This document shows positions 35,718 to 46,933 of a stretch of 64,000 bases of DNA, piece after piece. The stretch is taken from assembly GCF_016808335.1 (NCBI RefSeq), contig NC_053144.1:19266403-19330402 (forward strand), read 5' to 3'. The notes under the pieces were generated by a model. That model was not told the origin of the DNA, made no database searches, and saw only the letters and a list, made by a program, of their open reading frames with translations. The position numbers were made by a program, and so were the translations under genes. The DNA comes from Panicum virgatum (taxonomy: Eukaryota; Streptophyta; Magnoliopsida; Poales; Poaceae). How positions within the stretch are numbered: position 1 is the first letter of the stretch; every line of letters starts with the position of its first letter.

Positions 35718-37191
35718 GAGTTAAATACACCAGCGGCCCTCGAACTTGTCCCCAGGTGCCACTTAGGTCCACGAACTCGCAAAATCGAAATCTGGCTCCC
35801 TGAACTTGTTAAGTTGTGCCACTTAGGTCCATACCCTTTCAAAAGGCATGAATATATGCAAAAAAGCCCTTGAGTTTTATCGTCTTCTATCTTCACATCC
35901 TTGAGGGATAGAAGGCCGGCCCCCATGGCGCTCGCGACCGGCGCCCTCTCTGCTCCCTCTCCGCGCGGAGGCACGACGCGGGCCGGCCGTCGGCACTCCT
36001 CCCCTTCCCTCGCCGGCGCTCCCTCACTCATCGCCGGGGCCGGTCCTCCCCCTCCCTCGCCGGCGACTAGATCGGGGCGCCGCCGACCCTCTGCCCCCTC
36101 CCTCCCTCAGCCCCCTCCCTCCCTCTCCGCCCACCCTCGGCGGCGGTCGGGGCCTGCACGGCTGGGCTGCGCGGCGGCCGGCGAGGCAGGGGCGCGAGCG
36201 GCGGCGGCCGGCGAGCGGGACCGCGGCGAACGCGCGGCGCGGCGGCGGCCCTGCAGGTTGGCGGCGAAGGCGCGGCACGGCAGTGGCTCTGCGGGATGGC
36301 GGTGAGTGTGCGGCGCGGTGGCCGGCGAGCGGGACCGCAGGAAACGCGCGGAGCGACGGCGGCCCTGCAGAATGGCGGCGCGGTGCGGCGGGGCCCTGCG
36401 GGACGACGACGAGTGTGCAGCGCGAGGGCCGCGCACGACCTTCCCGGCCCCCTCGCCTCGAGCTCCACCTCGAGGGACACGGCGGCGGTCGGGACCTGCA
36501 CGCGGCGCGGCCGTGGCCTGCGCGCAGGCGGGCGGAGCGGGCGGCATGCAGCCGGAGCGGCATGCGTGGGAGCACGGAGGAGCAGGAGGGCGGACGGATC
36601 CGGAGGCGCCACGGCCGCGCCCCCTCTCTGCTCCCTCCGCCGGTGACCGGAGCTCGGCGCGCGTGAGTGCGGGTGGGCCTGCGCGAGCTCGGCTGCTGGC
36701 GGTGGGGCAGCTGCGGCGGGCGGAGGCCACACGACGCGCGGCGTGTTGCCCTCCTCCTCCGGCGCGCGTCCATGGCAGAGCGGCGCGGCGCGCGGGAGGC
36801 CGGTCGGCTGCGGGCGCTCGCCGGCAGCAGGCTGGGCGCAGGCAGGGCCCTGGCCCCAGCCTCCCGCGGTGGCTGCTCGGCGGCGGCGTGGCTGTAGGGC
36901 AGGTGATGGGGTGGCGCCGCTCTGGACGTCGGGGCGGGAGTGGTTGCCGGCGGTAGGAGCAGCGTGGCGGATTGAGAAAGAGGTGAAAGAGATGAGGAGG
37001 ATCTACATATAGAAGATGATAAAATTCAAGGGCTTTTTTGCATATATTCATGCCACGTGGCGCCACATCAAGTGGTATGGACCTAAGTGGCACAACTTAA
37101 CAAGTTCAGGGTGCCAGATTTCGATTTTGCAAGTTCGTGGACCTAAGTGGCACCTCGGGACAAGTTCGAGGACCGCTGGTGTATTTAACTC
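35718..37191. mobile_element. MULE with GC-rich payload (possible Pack-MULE), 1474 bp
   Basis: A perfect 9-bp target duplication, TTTATAATT, flanks it (35709-35717 and 37192-37200). The terminal inverted repeats are about 180 bp long (GAGTTAAATACACCAGCGG... mirrored as ...GGTGTATTTAACTC). Both repeats carry two GGTGCCACTTAGGTCC-like blocks. Between them (about 35900-36960) lies a very GC-rich block of unknown origin. No transposase. This is the classic layout of a gene-capturing Mutator-like element, but the payload has no domain I recognise. Confidence 0.9.
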
Positions 37192-38526
37192 TTTATAATT
37201 TTACATAATCAAATAGCCGTCCATTCAACAATAGAAAGACTTTCAATTAAAAAGAAGGCTTCTGTTCTACTTCCTGTGATACATGGGTAAAACACATCCA
37301 TGTGGTTTAATGGTTTTCAGCAATATATCGCTCATCTTGATCTCAGATCCGCGTGTCTTTTGTTTCAAAATAAATATAGCTATGCCATCATAATTTAAAT
37401 TTAACGGCTGGTTTGAGAACTACAACTTTTTAAGAGAGATCTCCTCTGTTTTCCCCATCTACAGTACCAAGAGGGCGAGCCGAGAGCGATTCGCTTTCCG
37501 GCGTCGCATCCGCCGAGTCCTCCCGGCCTCCGGCGACCTCATCGGCGTCGGAGGGTGGGGGGACTTGTGGATTGGACGTCCGGTGTATATACCCTTCTCT
37601 ACTAGGCTTGGGGTAGGTAGTTTAGGGTTAGGGTTGGACATGCCGCCGGTGCGGTGTGGTCCTACCTTCTTGGGCTGCTGTGGCTCCGACGTGCGACGAC
37701 GGCGTGGATGCGGTGAAGCCAGATCGAGTATCGGCGCGGACTTCTTTGTCTTCTATGGCGGCTTCCCTGTCTCGGCGGGTGACGGCGGCAGCAGGTTCTT
37801 TCCCGGCAGTGGCCGCAAGGTGGAGGAGGCGCTGCTTCTGCGGAATAAGTTCCTCCGGCCCCCTCTCCACTTCGTCGTCTTTTGCTCCGGGACCGGCGAC
37901 GGGTTTGTGAGGTTGGGGGGCATCGGATTTGGGATCCGTGTGGATGCTCCTCTTCTGGTTGCCTCTTGGTTTGGGATCTTCTGCTGGTCCATGGTGGTGA
38001 TCCTGGGGCTGGGTTTTTCTTCCTCGTTGGTTGGTTTGCTTGGTGCTTTTCTTTGCTTGCTGTTGCTTCTCGATTCGGCTGGGCAAGTGGAGGTGAGCGG
38101 ATGGGACAGTTCGATGATCCCAACGGCTGATGCGTGGTTACGGGAGATGTGCTGCAGCTTACGTTTGTTTGGTGTCGGATTTTTTGATCTGGAGTGAACC
38201 GTGCAGCATTGGGCCGGTCAGCCAATGACTCGCCGCACCGCACGCCTCGGCCAAATTGGGCCCGCTGTCCTCGCTTCCGCGATAGTACCGAGCCTTTTGT
38301 CGGCGGGGTACGGAAATGGAGAGTCGGTCCAGCGGGCACCGGATGCACGCGTTGCTGTCGCCGTGGGTTTGTTGAGGAAGCACGTCAACCGTCCATCAGT
38401 TCCACAATCCGCGTGAGCCCGCATCCGACGGATCTCCGTTCACCATTAGTCGGCATGTGGAAACTGTAGCCGAGTCCTTTGCCGTGCCCGCCTCGTCTCC
38501 TTTACGGGTGCGTCTTCCTTCCCCAA
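37192..38526. other. Unassigned GC-rich stretch
   Basis: AT-rich to about 37440, then GC-rich with a long plus-strand open frame (37565-38197). I recognise no domain. It looks like the GC-rich leader often seen in grass retroelements or captured exons. From about 38456 it becomes the left edge of the segmental duplication. Confidence 0.4.
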
Positions 38527-38540
38527 CCTTTCCCCAATCC

Positions 38541-40109
38541 ATGATAAAAAAGGGTTTTTTTTTCTACTGGATACTCCGAAAATACTGTTTTGTACACTGC
38601 ACACTCTACTTGTTGAAATAGTCTGCAGACCACCGTGAGTTGTAAATTTTGTACGCTGCACATTGGTCCTATTAAACTACTCATTTGCAATCTGAAAGGT
38701 GAGAGAAGATGCCCTAAAAATACTAAAATACCCCTGGCTGTCTAAAAGAGCATTCCGACTTGTTGAAATAGTCTTGCCCGAGGCACTCGCACCCACCACA
38801 GGATCGGAGACCAGCCAACTTTTATGATTCGTTGCTGATGCAGCACGCGCACGTCACACACTGAGACTAGCACGATCCAAGACGCACGGGAAGGAGACGC
38901 GCGAACACAAAGCTCCTTTTTGCAGCTTCGCGGCACGCACCCACCAGCGGCGAGGAAGCAACCAGGCTGGGAAGTGGAAACTTTGGCAGAGAAAGGAAAG
39001 GCAATTACAGAGAGGCTAGACTCTTCGGAGGACATTTCGCTTGAGGAAACGTACATTCGATCGCGGACGCAAGCACGCTGCCTGCTATTTACACGCACGC
39101 GCCGGCCGGAAGAAGCGGAGGAAGGAAGCTGACAACATTTGAACGACCAAGGTGGGGGTGGGATCGCCCGATTGCGAAGGGGAAGACGTCACTCCGCCGC
39201 AACGACCGCCGCCGACGGCCTCAGGCGGAGGCTTGGGCTCCGCGGCTGCCGCAGCATCTCGATCACTGATTCCGCCTGATGAAATTGGAAAACGGATTAG
39301 TTTGGCCATCTCGATCATGAGGACGGGGATGCCGCCCTCCTCGACGGCGGCGGCGCGGCCCTCGCTGGAGCCCACGAGGGAGTGGAGCACGTACGCGGCC
39401 TTGTCCACCATGCCGGACTCCGGGTTGGCCATGAGGTCGAGCAGCGGCCGCATGGCGCCGGCCTCGACGATGCGCCCCCGGTTCTCACGCGCCTCGCCGC
39501 AGAGCGCGTAGAGCGCGGTGGCGGCGTCCTTCCTCCAGCACGCACTGCCGGCCTCGAGGAGCAGGCGCAGGCGGACGACAATGCGGTCGCGGCCTCCTTG
39601 TGGTATTGTCGCGGACTGGTGGGCGGAGGGGTCGCGGACTCGCGGGAGTAGGGCCGGAGGCTCCGTGCGACGGCGGCGAGGTCGCGGCCTCCTCACGGAT
39701 GGACGGGCGGGCGGCCGTGGGCGGCGCAGTTGCAGCCTACTCGCGGGCGAACGGGCGGCCGTGGGCGACGCGGTCGCGGGCGGACGGCGGCGCAGTCGCG
39801 GGCGGTGCCGTCGCGGACGCGCGCAGACTCCGTGCGAAGGCCGGCGCCGTGGCAGACGCGCGCAGAGGCCGGCCGCCGGCGCCGTGGCAGAAGGGCGGCA
39901 GCGAACGCGTGCATGCGAATGGATAAGGCCTCCAAGGAGTCCCAAAGGAGGAGCTAACTGAGTCATTGAAGCCAGGGGCATTTTAGTATTTTTAGGTCTC
40001 ATTCTCTCACCTCCAAAATTGCAAATGAGTTGTTTAATGGATCCAATGTGTAGCGTACAAAATTTATGACTCAAGCTGTCCTACAGGTAAAAAAAAAACC
40101 TTTAAAAAC
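38541..40109. mobile_element. Pack-MULE-like element, 1569 bp
   Basis: CCTTTCCCCAATCC occurs on both sides (38527-38540 and 40110-40123), but only once in copy B (44778-44791, with one change), so the insertion and its duplication are direct observations. The ends form long imperfect inverted repeats, for example TTTTGTACGCTGCACATTGG near 38650 mirrored near 40045. The payload is a U-box/ARM gene piece in a GC-rich block. A 14-bp duplication is longer than the usual 9 bp of MULEs, so exact ends are uncertain. Alternatively a different TIR superfamily. Confidence 0.78.
39130..39600 (-). pseudogene. U-box E3 ligase ARM-repeat fragment
   Basis: The minus strand reads WRKDAATALYALC, then ENRGRIVEAGAMRPLLDLM, MVDKAAYVLHSLVGSSEGRA and EEGGIPVLMIEM. 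These are two armadillo repeats typical of plant U-box ubiquitin ligases (PUB4/PUB14 type), where they bind substrates or receptor kinases. The U-box is absent, and after IPVL the family sequence is lost. It is carried by the MULE and reads away from the downstream DUF1618 gene. Confidence 0.82.
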
Positions 40110-40231
40110 CCTTTCCCCAATCCTAGGGATTCCATCTAGGGTTACCTATTTCCCTCTACCACAATCGCGCCGATCCTTCGCCCCTCATCCTCATCCTCCT
40201 CCACAATCCACACCACCACAGCGCGTCAGCC

Positions 40232-41572
40232 ATGGATCCGGCGAAAGGCGTCATGGTGATGAGGAGTGTCCTGTGGCGTTTGAACCAACTCGCCGACGCC
40301 CCGGGGCCGATGTGGGAAAGCATCTATTGTTCTAGGAAGGTGGCCTACGGATGCGGGAGGCACGGCCAGAAGGTTGTGGAAGGCATCACGCTTTTCCGGA
40401 GCCTCCCCGACCACCAGGATGTCACCTCCTCGATGACCATCCGCCTGAGCGCCGAGGCCATCGGAATCGTCAAAGCGGATCTCGGCCTCGGCTCCCGCAG
40501 CGCGCTCCAGCCCCAGGGCTTCGTCCAGGCCGCCAGCGAGGGCCTCCTCGTCCTCGCCGTCAACTTCAGCGTCCATAACCCCAGCAATCGCGGGTACTAC
40601 CTCGTCTACGACTCCACCGACGCGTCGCTCTACATGACCCCCTGCCTGCCGACTCGCCTCGTGTGCTCCTACACCCCGGCGCCCGTCCCCCGGCGCATCG
40701 ACGGCGGCGGATCCGAGCCCCAGCTGGTCCTCCTGGCGCATCCGTACCGGTCCTGTCACCCCGACGACGAGGACTTGCTCTGCCTGTGCACTCCGGCGGC
40801 GCGGTCGCCGGGCATCACCGACCGGCTGTGGGATATAAAGGCGCTGTGCTTCCCTCATCTTCATCTTCCTGGCTCCTTCAACGTGCAGGTGACGTTCTCG
40901 TTCCAAGGCAAGGTCTTCTGGGCCGATCTCTCGCGAGGCCTCGCGTACTGCGAACTGCGGGCTGCTACAAACTCCGCCGTGCAGTTTGACTTCATCAACT
41001 TGCCCTATGGGTATGAGATTCATCTTGATGACTTGCCTGAGGATGGCTCGATGGAGCCGCCCGAGATGGACCGTACCATTGGCTGCATTGGGGGCTGCAT
41101 CAAATTCATCTGCATTGACCGACCCCGGGGACGTTCTGGCAATTGGATGTTGAGGTTTTGGACTCTTGACCTGGGTCGCAAGAAGTGGCAAGCCGAGGAA
41201 GGTTTACTCTGGAAAGAGCTCTGGGAGCAAATCGACTTCATGGGCAGCGCAAGGTTGTGGGATGTGGAGCCCCGGTACCCGGTGCTGATGCCGGATGATA
41301 CCCTCTGCCTCGTGCTGGAAGACATGCGCCACAGGAGAGTGTGGTCTCCTGTGGACAGTGTGGAGGTTGATCGCATCTGCCGCTTTGACATTTTCAGCAA
41401 GACCCCCGTGTGGCATGGAAAAGTTGGCCACTACTCCATATGGCCTGTTATGTTACCTGGCGATTTCTTCACCAAGTGCTATCCTCCTTCTGATCCACGC
41501 AAGAGCCAGCTGCTAGGACGCAAGCGGAAGCTGCAAAGCATCGTGGCAAGCGGAAGCTGCAAAGCATCGTGA
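40232..41572 (+). CDS. DUF1618 domain protein, intact tandem copy A
   Basis: Single-exon 446-aa protein starting MDPAKGVMVM and ending GSCKAS. The central part carries the DUF1618-type blocks (VTFSFQGKVFWADLSRGLAYC around residues 222-242, then IHLDDLPEDGS, and RFWTLDLGRKKWQ around 309-321). DUF1618 proteins are abundant in grasses, often in tandem clusters. Their molecular function is unknown. The first ATG is used because copy B shares it and the leader before it. A Pack-MULE ends 122 bp upstream, so its promoter differs from that of copy B. The last codons lie in a 26-bp tandem repeat. No signal peptide or membrane segment. Confidence 0.88.
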   Translation: MDPAKGVMVMRSVLWRLNQLADAPGPMWESIYCSRKVAYGCGRHGQKVVEGITLFRSLPDHQDVTSSMTIRLSAEAIGIVKADLGLGSRSALQPQGFVQAASEGLLVLAVNFSVHNPSNRGYYLVYDSTDASLYMTPCLPTRLVCSYTPAPVPRRIDGGGSEPQLVLLAHPYRSCHPDDEDLLCLCTPAARSPGITDRLWDIKALCFPHLHLPGSFNVQVTFSFQGKVFWADLSRGLAYCELRAATNSAVQFDFINLPYGYEIHLDDLPEDGSMEPPEMDRTIGCIGGCIKFICIDRPRGRSGNWMLRFWTLDLGRKKWQAEEGLLWKELWEQIDFMGSARLWDVEPRYPVLMPDDTLCLVLEDMRHRRVWSPVDSVEVDRICRFDIFSKTPVWHGKVGHYSIWPVMLPGDFFTKCYPPSDPRKSQLLGRKRKLQSIVASGSCKAS

Positions 41573-43880
41573 GGCAGACGCCGAGGTCGTTCAGTACTGC
41601 GTTCTCATGTTGTCATAGCTGCACTATACTGAATTTTGTGCATTATTTTTCTTGTCTTTATTGTTGTCATACACACCAGCTATCATGTGAAATGTTCCTA
41701 GCTACTTATTGAACTTGTTCATTATTAACTGTTGTCTTGATTTTCTGTTACACTCTAGCCAAAATAGCATTTATACTTTTATAGCACAACCATAGGCCGG
41801 TTTAACTTATACATTCTTTTATTTAGCAGTGAGGATGAATTGAAGTCAAGGGGGGGCATGCTGAAAGGTACCAAGCCAAGGGTTGTGCACCTTCTTCTAC
41901 TGTATCTGGTGCCATCTGTATTCTTTTGGAGAGGCTGCTTACTTGTTGGGGATTATGTTTCCAGTGCCAAAGCATAGTTCGGGGCACTGAAACCCTGCTG
42001 CCATCAGTGCTTATGACTTTGTCCTTAAATTTATCGTAGCCTATTTATGCTTGTTTCTGAACCTCATGTGGTTGTGAGACATGACTTTACCTGCTTGAGT
42101 CCTGGTCTATTGAAACCATATCTATGTCTATGTGCCTGGCCTGATTATTTTCTCATCCATCCTCTGCTCTCGTGTGTTATTTGTTCGGGGTGTTTAGGTC
42201 CTTTAGGATAGGAGAAGCTTGAACATTTTCTTTTAGTGTTTGTTCAGTTAATCCATTCCCTATGGATATTGGGGAGGAATTGGACGGGGACGGGTTTATC
42301 AAATGGTCGATACTTGCACCATTTAGAAAAGGGTTCTAGTTACGAAATGTTTCTTTGCTTCTTTTCCGGCTTTGGGTTCTCCTGATAGGCTGGGTCGGCA
42401 GCACCATCCCAAATTGATTATTTAGCAAGTCGTTGATGATTTAGATACAGCAACATATGTTGTTGCAGGATAGAGCCTCCATTTGTTCTCTACTTGTTTC
42501 TTTTTTTTTTTGATGAAACATTTGTTCTCTACTTGTTGCGGGGCTTCTTGTAGAGGTGCTATCTACTCTGTACGTTCGATTGCCTGTATTCCAGGCTATA
42601 TGGCAATGGGTGCCTTGCTGCATTGGCTATTCTTTGATGACTTGTAATCGTTTTCAGCGGACGTTGTTTGCCTTTTGCCTTAGCGTGTCATGTTTTCTGC
42701 TCATAAGTGGGGTGGAAAATCTGACCCCCTAGCATAAACCTTTTCTTCCTTTCAATCAAACTATGCGCTACTGCGTGGCTCATTGTTTCGGTAGCATAAG
42801 CGGGTTGTTCAATAGCAGTTTTAAATTTCGGATGCTATACTTGTCGTTATCCAAATGTTTAAAACTTCTTTTGTTAGTCCAAATCTTTTGTAGCAATTTT
42901 TTTACGGGGAAATCTCCTTGTTCCAATACTCAGTCTCTCTGTTTCAATACTATTTTAAATTCATTATGCATCTATGTTTAAAATCAGTGGCATATAGCTA
43001 ACAGGGTGGCCGACCCACCCTAATTTTGGAGCCAAGGTGAACGTATAAAAGTTATTCATCTAACAATATAGTATCTACGCAGATTTCAGGCTGCTTTATT
43101 GATTTTAAGATGTTTGAAATTGTAATTACTATACTATGAAGTATCTTTGATGAGTTTTATATTTGTATAGTATAATATATTCATCATGATGAAAACTTTA
43201 TGTTAAAGTTGGACCTCACTAACCCAAAATCATAGATACGCCCGTCTAGAACGACACATAGTTTAGAATAGAGGGCTTCAAACGTATTCCCACGTTTTTT
43301 CTTATTTTCTAATGTTGCACTTTTACATTTCTATTTTTTTACAATCATTAGTGATTAGTCCATGCTAACACTACGGCAAAATTTGCTAATGTTGCACTTT
43401 TACATTTCTATTTTTAGCTACGGCAAAATTTGATAATACAAGTAGAACTACTAGAAAATAATGTATATTTAGAAAATAACGTATATTTCTTGAAGTTCAC
43501 AAAATGTGAAATATCATATTTTATGTCAAGCTAACATTACATTTCTTCTATATTCTTTAAGTTTACACGCCTTCACTCCTCCCACGTGAGGAAAATACGT
43601 TTAATTATTGGCCGGTCCATCCAAACATAGATCAGGCTCACAGCCATCTGGACTTTAATTTACATCCATCCAAGCCATGTTGTTGCGACCTGCAACTGGC
43701 TAGTTAGACACAACACAACACCAACACCACCTTTCCTCTGATGATAGTGAGCTTGATATTATAGTGCTTAGTGACAAGCAATAGCGCGCAAAAACAACAG
43801 GAACCACAAACACCTTTGACAGTGGAAGGCATCAGGAGAATACGCATGCAGCAAAGGCGACAAACTTGTTGTGTAATTCT
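41573..43880. other. Downstream flank of DUF1618-A, no gene seen
   Basis: 3' untranslated and intergenic sequence conserved with copy B (46668-48063 plus 50957-52220). It includes a 19-bp duplication around a short T-tract (42480-42537) and a local duplication of TTGCACTTTTACATTTCTA near 43313-43425. No coding recognised. Confidence 0.6.
42480..42537. mobile_element. Tail-only retroposition remnant
   Basis: CATTTGTTCTCTACTTGTT (19 bp) is repeated exactly at 42480-42498 and 42519-42537, around a 20-bp T-rich core. Copy B has the same arrangement near 47585-47643, so it predates the duplication. A long target duplication around a poly-T/A remnant is the sign of a severely truncated LINE or SINE insertion. 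Confidence 0.55.
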
Positions 43881-43887
43881 TTTTTCA

Positions 43888-44302
43888 CTAGTAAGGGTGC
43901 CCGTGCTAATGTTAGGGTGCATTTCAAAAGTACAAAAAAAACAACATTTACAAGTTTACAGCAATATTTTGTAATGCAAATCAAACAACCAAATGATAGC
44001 ATATTTTATATAGTAATCAAGCATATAATGAAAAAGTTTAAGACCCGCACAAGAAAAAAAGAACAAGATAGCTATAAATGTTATTTCATTGATTCAGATG
44101 GTTATCCCCATTAATAGGGAGTTAGTCATACAAATACATTTGCTTTCGCATGATGAAGCCAAAGGATCAAGCTCACTACAGCACGCGATTGCATCATATT
44201 TAACTTGTTATCTGTATTCTGTGAAGATCTCAGTAATTGAAAAGATTTTATGCTTGCCACTTGTCAGCAAGCATCTCTGATGCAGCATCCTTAGAAGTCA
44301 CA
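43888..44302 (-). mobile_element. Helitron 3'-end relic (copy A)
   Basis: The plus strand reads CTAGTAAGGGTGCCCGTGC at 43888. Its reverse complement is the typical grass Helitron 3' end, with the hairpin decayed. The copy B counterpart starts at 52227 with TTAG, still CTRR-compatible. The sequence to its right would be the Helitron interior. The 5' end was not found. Confidence 0.5.
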
Positions 44303-45158
44303 CATCATATTTAACTTGTTATCTGTATTCTGCGGATCTGCTAATTGGTTTGGGGAAGGGAATAGAAGAAAGAGGAAGAATAGAAGATGCTGGAGGGCAC
44401 ACGGACGCCGAGCCAAGCATGGCAAGAGGCGACCTCGTCGAGGAGTGCTTCCATCTCGCGTGATTTGTTTCATCTTTGCGGCCAGCGGCCTCGCGGAGGA
44501 CGAGGAGTGCCTTGATTTTTTTTCTTTCCGCACTTTTAGCTGTCTCTTTTGTTGGCGGGTTTTCGGGTAAACCCGCAGACCACTCTAACCCGCGTAGGTG
44601 TGATACGACGGTTTCCCCTGAGTAAGGTGCGGGCCAGTCTCTGGTTTTTACGAACCAATGAACAGGGCGAAGTAAAATTTACAAAGACTCTTGTGGATGC
44701 TCTTACTCAGCATCTGGAGACCGAAGCCGAGTCCTTTGCCGTGCCCGTCTCGTCACCTTAGTGCGTCTTCCTTCCCCCACCTTTCCCCGATCCTAGGGAT
44801 TCCATCTAGAGTTACAAAACGATTGATGGTTGCATAGAGGTCCAAGCCTATTTCTTTTCCTTTCTTAATTCGACAGGCGAAGTTTTTGCTGCGTTTTTTT
44901 TGCTTTTCGTACGTGATTTGCTTTGAGGAACGATGCAGCTAGCAGTTCATGAACGAGGTTTTCCGATTTCATCCTGCTAATTTCTCTTGAGCCAATGTGC
45001 AATATATATAGCTCCGATCCCGTCCTGCGGTCCCCGGTTGTCTTGGTCGGTTGTTCCCCAATCCTAGGGATTCCATCTAGGAGCACCTCAATTGCGCAGA
45101 TCCTTGGCCCCTCATCCTCATCCTCCTCCACAATCCGCACCACCACCGCGCGTCAGCC
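44303..45158. other. Junction between the two segmental copies
   Basis: At 44303-44335 a piece of copy A (CATCATATTTAACTTGTTATC, also at 44191) is repeated at the junction. From 44718 the copy B leader begins. It contains the block CCTAGGGATTCCATCTAG twice (about 44793 and 45063), enclosing 270 bp absent from copy A. Confidence 0.6.
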
Positions 45159-46667
45159 ATGGATCCGGCGAAAGGCGTCATGATGATGACGAGTGTCCTG
45201 TGGCGTTTGAACCAACTCGCCGACACACCGGGGCCGACGTGGGAAAGCATCTACTGCTCTAGGAAGGTGGCCTACGGATGTGGGAGGCACGGCCACAAGG
45301 TTGTGCAAGGCATCACGCTCTTCCGGCGCCTCCCCTACCACCAGGATGTCACCTGTTCCATGACCATCCGCCTGAGCGCCGAGGCCATCGGAAATTCGGA
45401 ATCGTCAAAGCGGGTCTCGGCCTCGGCTCCCGCAGCGCGCTCCAGGGCCAGGGCTTCGTCAAGGCCGCCAGCGAGGGACTCCTCGTCCTCGCCGTCCGCT
45501 TCAGCGTCGACGACCCCAGCGATCGCGGATACTACCTCGTCTACGACTCCACCGACGCGTCGCTCTACATGACCCCCTGCCTGCCGAGTCGCCTCGTGTG
45601 CTCCTACACGTCGGCGCCCGTCCCCCGGCGCATCGACGGCGGCGGATCCGAGCCCCAGCTGGTCCTCATGGCGCATCCGTACCGGTCCTGTGACCCCGAC
45701 GACGAGGACTTCCTCTGCCTAGAGGTGGTAAAGGGCCATAATTTTTTGCCTCGATAATCTAAGGGTTGGGCCCTAAAAAAATCGGGCTCTAATCTTATTT
45801 AGTTTTGAGCTAAAAAAATTAAAGACCAACTAGGATTGTGAAGAGAGTATTAGGGCCATAATCCATTACCACCCCTACCTCTGCCCGTGCACTCCGGCGG
45901 CTCGGTCGCCGGGCATCACCGACCGGCCGTGGGATATAAAGGCGCTGTGCTTCCCTCATCTTTCTGGCTCCTTCATCGTGCAGGTGACGTTCTCGTTCCA
46001 AGGCAAGGTCTTCTGGGCCGATCTCTCGCGAGGCCTCGCGTACTGCGACCTGCGCGCTGCTACAAACTCCGCCGTGCAGTTTGACTTCATCAACTTGCCC
46101 TATGGGTATGAGATTCATCTTGATGACTTTCCTGAGGATGGCTCGTTGGAGCCGCCCGCGATGGACCGTACCATTGGCTGCATTGCGGGCCGCATCAGAT
46201 TCATCTGCATTGACCGACCCTGGGGACATTCTGGCAATGCGATGTTGAGGTTTTGGACTCTTGACCTGGGTCGCAAGAAGTGGCAAGCCGAGGAGGGTTT
46301 ACTCTGGAAAGAGCTCTGGGAGCAGATCGACTTCATGGGCAGCGCAAGGTTTTGGGATGTGGAGCCCCGGTACCCAGTGCTGATGCCGGATGATACCCTC
46401 TGCCTCGTGCTGCAAGACATGCGCCGCAGGAGAGGGTGGTCTCCTGTGGACAGTGTGGAGGTTGATCGCATCTGCCGCTTTGACATTTTCAGCAAGACCC
46501 CCGTGTGGCATGGAAATGTTGGCCATCTCATGCGGCCTGTTATTTTACCTGGCGATTTGTTCACCAAGTGCTATCCTCCTCCTGATCCACGCCGCAAGAG
46601 CCAGCTGCTAGGACGCAAGAGGAAGCTGCAAAGCATCGTGGCAAGCGGAAGCTACAAAGCCTCGTGA
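45159..46667 (+). pseudogene. DUF1618 tandem copy B, disrupted
   Basis: Aligns end to end with the intact copy at 40232. Two lesions break it: an 8-bp insertion near 45390 that shifts the frame, and a 158-bp hAT MITE plus an 8-bp duplication (45720-45885) that brings in stop codons. The C-terminal part from 45978 remains open for 229 aa and is otherwise well preserved, so decay is recent compared with the duplication. A short protein from an internal ATG is possible but speculative. Confidence 0.88.
45720..45877. mobile_element. hAT MITE (158 bp) inside DUF1618-B
   Basis: It starts TAGAGGTGGTAAAGGGCC and ends CATTACCACCCCTA. A perfect 8-bp target duplication, CCTCTGCC, lies at 45712-45719 and 45878-45885. 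The empty site is visible in copy A at about 40778. A relative is at 53797-53964. Confidence 0.93.
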
Positions 46668-46933
46668 GGCAGACGCGCGCCGAGGTTCAGTACTGCGTTC
46701 TCAGGTTGTCATAGCCGCACTATACTGAATTTTGTGCATTATTTTTCTTGTCTTTATTGTTCTCATACACACTAGCTACCATGTGAAATGTTCCTAGCTA
46801 CTTACTGAATTTGTTCATTATTAACTGTTTGTCTTGATTTTCTGTTACACTAGCCAAAATAGCATTTCTAGCACAACCATAGCTGGTTTAACTTATACAT
46901 TCTTTTATTTAGCAGTGAGGATGAATTGAAGTC

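Larger units (their letters stand above)
38456..44302 (+). repeat. Segmental duplication, copy A
   Basis: Starts at GCCGAGTCCTTTGCCGTGCCC and holds an intact DUF1618 gene plus about 2.7 kb downstream. The same order recurs at 44718-52640. Copy A has the Pack-MULE (38541-40109). It lacks the Helitron, the Stowaway and the hAT MITE of copy B. Confidence 0.88.

Noticed and set aside
36024..37093. 328-aa and 249-aa minus-strand open frames
   Set aside because: They are Arg/Pro/Ala-rich by composition, run into the MULE inverted repeats, and overlap open frames on the plus strand.
37565..38197. 210-aa plus-strand open frame starting MWIGRPVYIPF
   Set aside because: No domain recognised; competing frames are open on the other strand, and the region looks like a GC-rich leader of a transposable element. 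Not called as a gene.
40226..41191. 321-aa open frame antisense to DUF1618-A
   Set aside because: It mirrors the sense codon pattern in GC-rich coding DNA. It reappears in fragments opposite copy B and has no domain.
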